Origin: Streptomyces sp. NBC_00162
Lineage (GTDB): Bacteria; Actinomycetota; Actinomycetes; Streptomycetales; Streptomycetaceae
DNA length: 64,000 nucleotides
Assembly (NCBI RefSeq): GCF_024611995.1
Contig: NZ_CP102509.1
Location: forward strand, 2,046,001-2,110,000
Direction of reading: 5' to 3'
The position numbers were made by a program, and so were the translations under genes. The notes under the pieces are model-generated. The model searched no databases. It saw nothing but the letters and a program-made list of their open reading frames with translations, and was not told where the DNA came from. Of the stretch, positions 8,127-15,032 are shown one piece after another (positions within the stretch are counted from its first letter, which is position 1; every line of letters begins with the position of its first letter).

Positions 8127-9009
8127 GGGCGGGCTCCTTCGTGCCGAAGAGGCCGGCGGGGCGCAGCAGCAGCACCGCGACCATGACCAGGTACGGGGCG
8201 AGGTCGCCGATGCCGCGGCCGAGGAAGGCGAGCTGGCCCTGGTAGCCGGTGGCCATGGCCTCGGTGACGCCGACGATCAGGCCGCCCGCGAGGGCTCCGG
8301 TGGTGGAGTCGAGGCCGCCGAGGATGGCGGCCGGGAAGGCCTTGAGGGCGGCCAGCGAGGTGGCCCGTTCCAGGCCGGGGGTGGGGAAGACGGTGAGGAA
8401 GAGCGCCGCCACGGCGGCCAGGGCGCCGGCGACGGCCCACGCCGCCAGCGAGACCCGGCCCAGCCGCACGCCCATCAGCGCGGCGGTCTCCGGCTTCTCG
8501 GCGGCGGCCCGCATGGCCACCCCCCAGGCGGTGTACCGGAACAGCAGCAGGAACGCGCCGATCAGGAGGCTCGCGGAGACGAAGGCCGCGATCCGGGTCT
8601 GTGGGAGGGTGACCGGGCCCAGGTGGACCACCGCGTCGCCCCACGGATCGCCGAGCGCGAGTACGTCCGTACCGATGCGACGGGTGAGGTCGGTGGTGAG
8701 CAGGATGTCCACGCCGATGGTGACGATGGCGAGGACGCTCTGGTCCTGGCCGCGGTAGCGGCGCATGACCAGGAACTCCACCCCGGCACCGACCGCGGCG
8801 GCGGCGCCGATGCCCACGGTCAGGGCGGCCCAGAAGCCGATGTCGTCGTGCAGGACGGCGGTGACGTAGCCGCCCGCCAGGAGGAGGGAGGCGTGGGCGA
8901 AGTTGACGACCTCGGTGGCCTTGAAGATGACCACGAAGCCGAGGGCGATCAGCGCGTACACGGAGCCCATGGAGAGGCCGCCGAGCAGCAGTTCAAGGAA
9001 GGTGGTCAC
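8119..9009 (-). CDS. livH: Liv-type ABC transporter permease, LivH-like
   Basis: This 296-residue permease has the LivH opening FLELLLGGLSMGSVYALIALG and the segment VVNFAHASLLLAGGYV, where the Asn-Phe-Ala-His group is a family mark. The conserved inner loop AFPAAILGGLDSTTGALAGG is the contact for the ATPases. About eight membrane segments are predicted by eye. The start overlaps the ATPase stop by 4 bases, and the end overlaps livM by 8 bases. It is the partner of LivM in the importer channel. Confidence 0.9.
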   Translation of the reverse strand: MTTFLELLLGGLSMGSVYALIALGFVVIFKATEVVNFAHASLLLAGGYVTAVLHDDIGFWAALTVGIGAAAAVGAGVEFLVMRRYRGQDQSVLAIVTIGVDILLTTDLTRRIGTDVLALGDPWGDAVVHLGPVTLPQTRIAAFVSASLLIGAFLLLFRYTAWGVAMRAAAEKPETAALMGVRLGRVSLAAWAVAGALAAVAALFLTVFPTPGLERATSLAALKAFPAAILGGLDSTTGALAGGLIVGVTEAMATGYQGQLAFLGRGIGDLAPYLVMVAVLLLRPAGLFGTKEPARV

Positions 9010-9782
9010 GCGGCAGGGTCCTCCTCGCCGAGGTAGGCGCGGACGACCGCCGGGTCGCTCTGCACCTGGGCGGGGGTTCCGCCGCCGATCCGTCTGCCGA
9101 AGTCGAGTACGGTCACCGCGTCCGCGAGCCGCATCACCACCCCCATGTCGTGTTCGACGAGCACGATCGAGATGCCGAGGCCGTCGCGGACTCCCGCGAT
9201 GACGGCGGCGGTGCGCTGCCGTTCACCGGCGGTCATTCCGGCGACGGGTTCGTCCAGGAGGAGCAGCCGGGGCTCCATGCACAGGGCCCGGGCCAGCTCG
9301 ACGAGTTTCTGTTTCCCGTACGGGAGGGAGCCGGCGGGGGTGGCCAGGTCGGCCTCCAGACCGACGAAGGCGGCGATCTCGCGGACCCGTTCGCGGTGCC
9401 GGCGGTCCTCGCGGACGGCGGCCGGCAGCCGGAGTCCGGCCGCGAGGAATCCGGAGCGCATCAGCCGGTGGCGGCCGAGCAGCAGGCTCTCGGCGACCGT
9501 GGTGTGCGGGGGCAGGGCGAGGTTCTGGAAGGTACGGGCGATGCCGAGGGCGGCGACGGCGTGCGGGGCGAGGCCGGTGAGCTCGGCGGCGCCGAAGCGG
9601 ACGCTGCCGGAGGTGGCCCGGTAGACCCCGGAGAGCACGTTGAAGCAGGTGGACTTGCCGGCGCCGTTGGGGCCGATGACGGCGTGCACACTGCCGGGCT
9701 CGACGGTGAAGGAGACGCCGTCGAGGGCGGTGAGACCGGCGAAGCGGACGGTGACGTCGGTGACGGTGAGGGGCGGGATCAC
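9006..9782 (-). CDS. livG: Liv-type ABC transporter ATP-binding protein, LivG-like
   Basis: This 258-residue ATPase starts at GTG 9782, which shares GTGA with the livF stop. Walker A is GPNGAGKS, the Q-loop region is GIARTFQNLALP, and Walker B is LLLLDEPVAG. The signature is the unusual LPYGKQKLVELARAL, with Pro-Tyr-Gly-Lys in place of the common LSGGQ; LivG proteins normally have a Y-G-x-Q variant. The H-switch is IVLVEHDMGVV. It powers import together with LivF. Confidence 0.9.
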   Translation of the reverse strand: MIPPLTVTDVTVRFAGLTALDGVSFTVEPGSVHAVIGPNGAGKSTCFNVLSGVYRATSGSVRFGAAELTGLAPHAVAALGIARTFQNLALPPHTTVAESLLLGRHRLMRSGFLAAGLRLPAAVREDRRHRERVREIAAFVGLEADLATPAGSLPYGKQKLVELARALCMEPRLLLLDEPVAGMTAGERQRTAAVIAGVRDGLGISIVLVEHDMGVVMRLADAVTVLDFGRRIGGGTPAQVQSDPAVVRAYLGEEDPAA

Positions 9783-10570
9783 GCCGACCACCTGCGCAGG
9801 GTGCCGCTCGCCGGTGGCGTTTCGACAGCGCCTTCGTCCGTGATGCCGAGATAGCGGCGGCGCACCTCGTCCGAGGCCGCCAGCTCGGCGGCCGGGCCGG
9901 ACAGGGTGACCTCGCCGACCTCCAGGACGTAGGCGTGGGAGGCCAGCCGGAGCGCGAGGGCGGCGTTCTGCTCCACCAGCAGCACGGAGGTGCCCGAGGC
10001 GTTGATCTCGGTGATGGTCGCGGCGATCGTCGCGGCCATCTTCGGCGCCAGACCCAGTGAGGGCTCGTCCAGGAGCAGCAGCCGGGGGCGGGCCATCAGG
10101 GCGCGGCCGAGAGCCAGCATCTGCTGCTCGCCGCCGGAGAGCAGGCCCGCCCGCTGCCTGGAGCGTTTGGCGAGGACCGGGAAGAGTTCGTGGACTCGGG
10201 CCAGCGAGCGGGCGGTGTCGGCCCGGGAGCCGGCCCGGGCCCCGAGGGCGCCCGCCCGCAGGTTGTCCGCGACGCTCATCCGGGCGAACACCTGGCGCCC
10301 TTCGGGGACTTGCACCACTCCGGCGGCGACCGCACGGGCCGGGGCCAGTCCGTCCAGCGGCATGCCGTCGAAGGTCACGCTGCCCCCGGTGACGGCGCCG
10401 CGGTGAAAGGCAAGCGTGCGGGACACGGCCCGCAGCAGGGTCGTCTTTCCCGCGCCGTTCCCGCCGAGTACGACGACCACGGCGCCCGCGGGTACGTCGA
10501 GCGACACGGCGCGCAGCGCCCGGACCGGCCCGTAGCCGACGGACAGCTCGCGCACTTGGAGCGAGGCCAC
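9779..10570 (-). CDS. livF: Liv-type ABC transporter ATP-binding protein, LivF-like
   Basis: This 263-residue ATPase is the first gene of the importer operon. The start chosen is GTG 10570, preceded by the strong ribosome site GGGAGGGG; longer readings would run through the repeat-rich promoter region. Walker A is GGNGAGKTTLLRAV, the Q-loop region is GVVQVPEGRQVFARM (typical of LivF), the signature is LLSGGEQQMLALGRAL, and Walker B is LLLLDEPSLGLAP. ATP hydrolysis by the LivF/LivG pair drives uptake through LivHM. Confidence 0.9.
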   Translation of the reverse strand: MASLQVRELSVGYGPVRALRAVSLDVPAGAVVVVLGGNGAGKTTLLRAVSRTLAFHRGAVTGGSVTFDGMPLDGLAPARAVAAGVVQVPEGRQVFARMSVADNLRAGALGARAGSRADTARSLARVHELFPVLAKRSRQRAGLLSGGEQQMLALGRALMARPRLLLLDEPSLGLAPKMAATIAATITEINASGTSVLLVEQNAALALRLASHAYVLEVGEVTLSGPAAELAASDEVRRRYLGITDEGAVETPPASGTLRRWSA

Positions 10571-10593
10571 ATCCCCTCCCACTGTTCCGGCTC

Positions 10594-10616
10594 TGTGCTG
10601 GCGCACAGACCAGCAC
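10594..10616. promoter_or_regulatory. Operator copy 1 (TGTGC-N4-GCACAGACC) before livF
   Basis: TGTGC-TGGC-GCACA at 10594-10607 is an inverted repeat and continues into GACC. A second, overlapping inverted repeat GTGCTGG / CCAGCAC spans 10595-10601 and 10610-10616. It lies 24 bases upstream of the livF start, where a bound repressor would block transcription or leader passage. Copy 2 is at 10686. Confidence 0.6.
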
Positions 10617-10685
10617 CGGGCGGGGCGGCCGTCCACGCCCCGAAGCGGAATCGCTGCCGATGACCAGCCGGGAGTGGGGTCCGGT

Positions 10686-10703
10686 TGTGCAGCGGCACAG
10701 ACC
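10686..10703. promoter_or_regulatory. Operator copy 2 (TGTGC-N4-GCACAGACC) before the PucR gene
   Basis: TGTGC-AGCG-GCACA (10686-10699) followed by GACC repeats copy 1 in the same orientation, 92 bases away, with only the four central bases differing. Two matched sites in a divergent region next to a regulator gene suggest autoregulation plus control of the importer. Confidence 0.6.
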
Positions 10704-10728
10704 TGCGTACGGGGCCCCTTACGCAGGT
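10701..10728. promoter_or_regulatory. 28-bp near-perfect palindrome upstream of the PucR gene
   Basis: The arms 10701-10709 and 10720-10728 are perfect inverted repeats (ACCTGCGTA / TACGCAGGT), and the centre contains GGGGCCCC, so 13 of 14 base pairs match. It overlaps the end of operator copy 2. It could be a separate operator or a leader hairpin 10 bases before the GTG start. Confidence 0.5.
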
Positions 10729-10737
10729 GGGCCGCGG

Positions 10738-11961
10738 GTGACATCCTCTGCGGCCATGGGCGGACGCAGGGCGCGTACGGAAGCGGAGTGGTCGGTGCTG
10801 CTGACGGCGGCCGAGGTGCTGCTGGAGCGCGTCCCGGAGCTCACTGAACAGCTGATCGGCGATCTGGCGCAGCACTCGCCGCTGTTCGACCTGGTGGTAC
10901 CGCGGGACGAGCACTGGCAGCAGATCAGCGAGGCCATGCGCTACGGCATCGAGGCGTTCGCCGCACGGCGCTCGGACACGCGCAAGGACCTGGTGTACGC
11001 GGAGGAGCTGGGGCGGCGCCGGGCCGAACAGGGGCTTCCGCTGGACCTGTTGCTGTACGCGTACCGGCGCGCGGGGCGGCTGACCTGGGACGCGCTGCTG
11101 GACATCGTCACCGAGGAGGACCCGGACGCCCTGCCGGTGCTGGCGCGGACGGCCGGTGCGATGTGGGCCGGGATCGAGCAGCAGGCCGCGACGACGGCGG
11201 AGGCCTACCGGGCGGGCGAGCGGGAGATGCGGCGGCGCAGCGACGAGCGGGTGCAGGCCCTGCTGGACGCGCTGCTCCAGGGGGACGCGGCGCCGGGCCT
11301 GGCGGCGCGCGCGGCGGCGGGCCTGGACCTGCCGGAGCAGGGGCGGTACGCGGTGGTCGTGCTCCCCGTGGACCGGCGGGACTCGGTGCACCGGGTGGCG
11401 GCGGTGGGCGGGATGCGGCTGTTCTGGCGGATGCGGGCGGAGCAGGAGCTGGCGGTGGTGGCCCTGGGGTCGTCCTCCCCGGAGGAGCTGGCCTCGGAGC
11501 TGGCCGACCGCTGCCACGGGCCGGGCGGGATCAGCCCGGTGGTGGACGGGCTGGCGGAGCTGAGCCGGGCCCGCCGCCTGGCCGAGACGGCGCTGGCCAC
11601 CTGCGGTGCGGAGGAGCGCGGGCTGGTCCGCCTGTCGGAGCGGCTGCCCGCCGCGCTGGTGGTGGGCCAGCCCGAGCTCGCGGGGGAGCTGGTCGAGGCG
11701 GTCCTGGGGCCCCTCCTGGAACTGGACCCGGCGGACCGGGCGGTGCTGCTGGAGACGCTCGACGCGTGGCTCGCCGCCGAGGGCTCCGCCGGGCGGGCGG
11801 CGACCCGGCTGTACTGCCACCGCAACACGGTGTTCAACCGGCTGCGCCGCCTGGAGCACCTGACGTCCCGGTCCCTGTCGCGGCCGCACGACCTGGTCGC
11901 CCTCACCCTGGCCCGCGACGCCCACCGCCTGTCCGCTGCCGCGGGCCCGCCCGGCCCCTGA
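10738..11961 (+). CDS. PucR-family transcriptional regulator
   Basis: This regulator has about 407 residues from GTG 10738; ATG 10756 is an equally possible start 18 bases on. The N-terminal 160 residues are helical and resemble the RsbRD-type sensor region (LTEQLIGDLAQHSPLFD, PLDLLLYAYRRAG). A middle GGDEF-like region without a cyclase motif follows. The end carries the PucR-type helix-turn-helix: YCHRNTVFNRLRRLEHLTSR, followed by DLVALTLARDAH. PucR proteins commonly control catabolic or transport operons in response to a metabolite. It is divergent from the Liv-type importer, with duplicated operators between, so that importer is the likely target (inference). The inducer is unknown. Confidence 0.85.
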   Translation: MTSSAAMGGRRARTEAEWSVLLTAAEVLLERVPELTEQLIGDLAQHSPLFDLVVPRDEHWQQISEAMRYGIEAFAARRSDTRKDLVYAEELGRRRAEQGLPLDLLLYAYRRAGRLTWDALLDIVTEEDPDALPVLARTAGAMWAGIEQQAATTAEAYRAGEREMRRRSDERVQALLDALLQGDAAPGLAARAAAGLDLPEQGRYAVVVLPVDRRDSVHRVAAVGGMRLFWRMRAEQELAVVALGSSSPEELASELADRCHGPGGISPVVDGLAELSRARRLAETALATCGAEERGLVRLSERLPAALVVGQPELAGELVEAVLGPLLELDPADRAVLLETLDAWLAAEGSAGRAATRLYCHRNTVFNRLRRLEHLTSRSLSRPHDLVALTLARDAHRLSAAAGPPGP

Positions 11962-12048
11962 CCGCTTCCGCGGTCCGGGTCGGCGCGCCGTAGGCTTGAT
12001 GTCGGAAAACCGCCAGCCGCGGTGGATCTCACCCCGGATCCTGGAGCC

Positions 12049-13524
12049 ATGCACACCGACACCGAGCGTTGCGTCAGAGCCGTGCAGTCGAAGGACGCCC
12101 GCTTCGACGGCTGGTTCTTCACCGCCGTCCTGACCACGCGGATCTACTGCCGGCCCAGCTGCCCCGCCGTACCGCCGAAGGTCGAGAACATGACCTTCCT
12201 GCCCAGCGCCGCCGCCTGCCAGCAGGCCGGTTTCCGCGCCTGCAAGCGGTGCCGGCCCGACACCAGCCCCGGCTCCCCCGAGTGGAACGCCCGCGCCGAC
12301 GCCGTCGCCCGCGCCATGCGCCTCATCCAGGACGGGGTGGTGGACCGCGAGGGGGTTCCCGGCCTGGCCACCCGGCTCGGCTACTCCACCCGTCAGGTGG
12401 AACGGCAGCTCAGCGCCGAGCTCGGCGCCGGACCCCTGGCCCTCGCGAGGGCCCAGCGCGCCCAGACCGCCCGGCTGCTCATCGAGACCTCCGAGCTCCC
12501 GATGGGGGACGTCGCGTTCGCGGCCGGCTTCTCCTCCATCCGCACCTTCAACGACACCGTCCGCGAGGTCTTCGCCCTCTCCCCCAGCGAGCTGCGGCTG
12601 CGCGCCGACAAGGCCAACCGCCATCAGCCGCGGATCCCCGGGACGATCAGCCTCCGGCTGCCGTTCCGGGCCCCCCTGAACCCGGACAACCTCTTCGGGC
12701 ACCTGGCCGCGACCGCCGTCCCCGGCGTGGAGGAGTGGCGGGACGGCGCCTACCGCCGGACCCTGCGCCTGCCCTACGGCACCGGGGTCGTCGCACTGAC
12801 CCCGCAGCCCGACCACATCGGCTGCCGCCTCGCCCTGACCGACCTGCGCGACCTCACCATCGCCATCAGCCGCTGCCGCTGGATGCTCGACCTGGACGCC
12901 GATCCCGAGGCCGTCGACGAGCAGCTGCGCTCCGACCCGCTGCTGGCCCCGCTCGTGGACAAGGCTCCCGGGCGCCGGGTTCCCCGTACGGTCGACGCGG
13001 CGGAGTTCGCCGTACGGGCGGTCCTCGGCCAGCAGGTGTCCACGGCGGCGGCGCGCACGCACGCGGCCCGGCTGGTCACCGCGCACGGCGAGCCCGTGCA
13101 GGACCCGCTCGGCGGGCTGACCCACCTCTTCCCCTCCCCGCAGGCCCTCGCCGAGGTGGACCCGGAGTCCCTGGCCATGCCGCGCACCCGGCGCACCACG
13201 TTCACCACGCTGGTCTCGGCGCTCGCCGGCGGTTCGCTGCCGCTCGGCATCGACAGCGACTGGGAGGCGGCGCGCGCGCAGCTGTCCGCGCTGCCCGGCT
13301 TCGGGCCGTGGACCACCGAGATCATCGCGATGCGGGCGCTCGGCGACCCGGACGCGTTCCTGCCGTCCGACCTGGGCATCCGGCGGGCGGCGCAGGGGCT
13401 CGGGCTGCCGTCCACGCCCTCGGCGCTGACCGCCCGGGCGGCCGGCTGGCGGCCCTGGCGCGCGTACGCCGTCCAGTACTTGTGGGCCACCGACGACCAC
13501 GCCATCAACCACCTGCCCGCCTGA
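12049..13524 (+). CDS. Ada-AlkA fusion: DNA-alkylation sensor/regulator and 3-methyladenine DNA glycosylase
   Basis: This 491-residue, three-part protein starts at ATG 12049 with GGAG 6 bases upstream. Residues 1-75 are the Ada zinc domain, with Cys34 and Cys38 (YCRPSC) and Cys65 and Cys68 (CKRC); Cys34 matches the methyl-accepting Cys38 of E. coli Ada. Residues 80-185 are an AraC-type DNA-binding domain (LATRLGYSTRQVERQL, VAFAAGFSSIRTFNDTV). The rest is an AlkA glycosylase: AlkA N-domain, then the helix-hairpin-helix GFGPWTTEIIAMRALGDPD, with the likely catalytic Asp in LPSDLGIRRA. The protein would sense methyl phosphotriesters, activate repair genes and excise alkylated bases. The ogt gene follows 10 bases later. 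Confidence 0.92.
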   Translation: MHTDTERCVRAVQSKDARFDGWFFTAVLTTRIYCRPSCPAVPPKVENMTFLPSAAACQQAGFRACKRCRPDTSPGSPEWNARADAVARAMRLIQDGVVDREGVPGLATRLGYSTRQVERQLSAELGAGPLALARAQRAQTARLLIETSELPMGDVAFAAGFSSIRTFNDTVREVFALSPSELRLRADKANRHQPRIPGTISLRLPFRAPLNPDNLFGHLAATAVPGVEEWRDGAYRRTLRLPYGTGVVALTPQPDHIGCRLALTDLRDLTIAISRCRWMLDLDADPEAVDEQLRSDPLLAPLVDKAPGRRVPRTVDAAEFAVRAVLGQQVSTAAARTHAARLVTAHGEPVQDPLGGLTHLFPSPQALAEVDPESLAMPRTRRTTFTTLVSALAGGSLPLGIDSDWEAARAQLSALPGFGPWTTEIIAMRALGDPDAFLPSDLGIRRAAQGLGLPSTPSALTARAAGWRPWRAYAVQYLWATDDHAINHLPA

Positions 13525-13534
13525 GGAGCACATC

Positions 13535-14038
13535 GTGAACACCAGCAGCAAGCAGCACGCCGTCGTCGACAGCCCCTACGGTCCGCTCACCCTGGTCTCG
13601 ACGGACAGGGTCCTCAGCGGTCTGTACATGACCGGGCAGCGCCACCGCCCGGCCGAGGAGGCCTTCGGGGAGCGGGTCGCCGCCACCGAGGAGCCCTTCC
13701 CCGAAGTGGCGCGGCAGCTGACCGCGTACTTCGCCGGGGAACGCACCGAGTTCGACCTGCCGCTACGGCTGGAGGGCACCGACTTCCAGCGCAGCGTGTG
13801 GGACCAGCTCGTACGGATCCCCTACGGCGAGACCTGGTCGTACGGGCAGCTCGCGTCCGAGCTCGGCAAGCCGAACGCCTCGCGCGCCGTGGGGCTGGCC
13901 AACGGGAAGAACCCGATCGGCATCATCGTGCCGTGCCACCGGGTGATCGGGGCATCGGGCGGCATGACCGGCTATGGCGGCGGCGTCGAGCGCAAGGTGC
14001 GGCTGCTCGACTTCGAGGCCGGGGCCCGGCAGCTCTAG
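13535..14038 (+). CDS. ogt: Methylated-DNA-[protein]-cysteine S-methyltransferase
   Basis: This 167-residue suicide repair protein removes methyl groups from O6-methylguanine onto its own Cys. The active-site motif IIVPCHRVIG is present, with the helix-turn-helix and Arg finger region GQLASELGKPNASRAVGLANG before it. The opening TDFQRSVWDQLVRIPYGETWSYG (read in two parts, TDFQRSVWDQL and VRIPYGETWSYG) is typical. The start is GTG 13535. It sits 10 bases after the Ada-AlkA fusion, completing a two-gene adaptive-response operon. The usual third Ada part is therefore split off as a separate protein here. Confidence 0.95.
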   Translation: MNTSSKQHAVVDSPYGPLTLVSTDRVLSGLYMTGQRHRPAEEAFGERVAATEEPFPEVARQLTAYFAGERTEFDLPLRLEGTDFQRSVWDQLVRIPYGETWSYGQLASELGKPNASRAVGLANGKNPIGIIVPCHRVIGASGGMTGYGGGVERKVRLLDFEAGARQL

Positions 14039-14058
14039 CCCCGGAGGGGACCTGGCGG

Positions 14059-14487
14059 CTAGACGACGAGCAGCGGGACCAGCAGGGCGAAGGCGGCGCC
14101 CGCTTCCACCGCGTAGCCGTACAGCGAGGGGTGCTGGACGGGGGCGGCGAGCAGCACCACGCTCTGCTGGGCGGCGGCCGCCGTCACCCAGTCCGCGTCG
14201 GCGCCGAGGTTGCCCTGGTACCAGCCTTCGCAGGAGCCGGGGCCGCTGACGGCGAGGAGGTCGTCCTCGCGGCGGTAGAAGGCCTGCCACTGGGTGGCGG
14301 GCACGGACCAGCCCTCGAAGTCGGTGAACTGGGACCAGCCGCCGTCGCGGATCGCGGTGTCGAACAGCCAGACCGGCATCCCCTCCGGGGTCACCTCGCC
14401 GGCGGACTGCTGATCGGTGGTGAAGTGGACCATGGGGAGGGCGTCGGGCCCGTCGGCGGTGCTGGGCCAGGCGTACATCGTGATCAT
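14059..14487 (-). CDS. Uncharacterised 142-residue protein
   Basis: I do not recognise the family. The sequence is rich in Trp and acidic residues in its first 100 positions (WLFDTAIRDGGWSQF, WQAFYRREDDLLAVSG) and becomes hydrophobic at the end (residues 115-142, AGAAFALLVPLLVV). That tail could be a buried strand pair or a short membrane tail. Codon use matches its neighbours and it fills the space between ogt and the Nudix gene, on the opposite strand to ogt with 20 bases between the stops. It is 35 bases downstream of no obvious partner, so no function is inferred. Confidence 0.7.
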   Translation of the reverse strand: MITMYAWPSTADGPDALPMVHFTTDQQSAGEVTPEGMPVWLFDTAIRDGGWSQFTDFEGWSVPATQWQAFYRREDDLLAVSGPGSCEGWYQGNLGADADWVTAAAAQQSVVLLAAPVQHPSLYGYAVEAGAAFALLVPLLVV

Positions 14488-14522
14488 CAGCTGATTCTGT
14501 CCTGCTCGGAGTAAGCCCGGTG

Positions 14523-15023
14523 TTACTGGGACGCGGGGCGGCGGCCGTTCTCCAGTTCCGCGGCGCCCTCGCCCGACTGCAGGACCCGGTAGGCCTCTTC
14601 GGTGCGCAGGCCGAGCGATCCGTGGAGGTACTCGGTGAGTTCGGCGGGATCGACCAGCCGCCAGGAGATCAGTTCCTCCTCCTGGAGCTTGATGGAGGCG
14701 AGCTGCCCGGCGTCGAGCACCCCGCCGTCGTAGAGGTACGCGACCAGCGGCGGGCGGTCCGCGCCCAGGACCCAGTCCACGGCGAGCAGCCGGCCGAGCG
14801 GCACGTCGATGCCGATCTCCTCGGCACTCTCGCGGCGGGCGGCGGTGCGCGGCGACTCGCCCTGGTCCGACTCGATGGTGCCGCCCGGCAGGACCCAGCC
14901 CTCGCGGTAGTTGGGCTCGACGAGCAGGACCCTGCCCTCGGCGTCCCGGTAGAGGGCGGCCGCGCCGGCCAGCACCCGGGGCAGGCTCGCGATGTAGGTG
15001 GCGTAGTCATCCGTGGTGGTCAC
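14523..15023 (-). CDS. Nudix hydrolase
   Basis: This 166-residue Nudix protein splits a nucleoside diphosphate linked to another group. The box is visible as LPGGTIESDQGES, then RRESAEEIGI, which carries the metal-binding Glu cluster REx2EE. Compared with the consensus G-x5-E, two extra residues sit between the first Gly and the Glu. LLVEPNYREGWVLPGG and the later EEELISWRLVDPAEL are typical of the MutT-like group found in Streptomyces. The substrate cannot be predicted. The start codon GTG or ATG near 15023 gives MTTTDDYATYI. It lies downstream of, and on the same strand as, the BCCT gene, with 9 bases between. Confidence 0.87.
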   Translation of the reverse strand: MTTTDDYATYIASLPRVLAGAAALYRDAEGRVLLVEPNYREGWVLPGGTIESDQGESPRTAARRESAEEIGIDVPLGRLLAVDWVLGADRPPLVAYLYDGGVLDAGQLASIKLQEEELISWRLVDPAELTEYLHGSLGLRTEEAYRVLQSGEGAAELENGRRPASQ

Positions 15024-15032
15024 GTCGCCACC

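Noticed and set aside
10375-13551. Very long minus-strand frame of about 1058 codons across the PucR and Ada-AlkA genes
   Set aside because: Composition is Arg/Gly/Pro-rich shadow sequence; the real genes are on the plus strand with clear domains.
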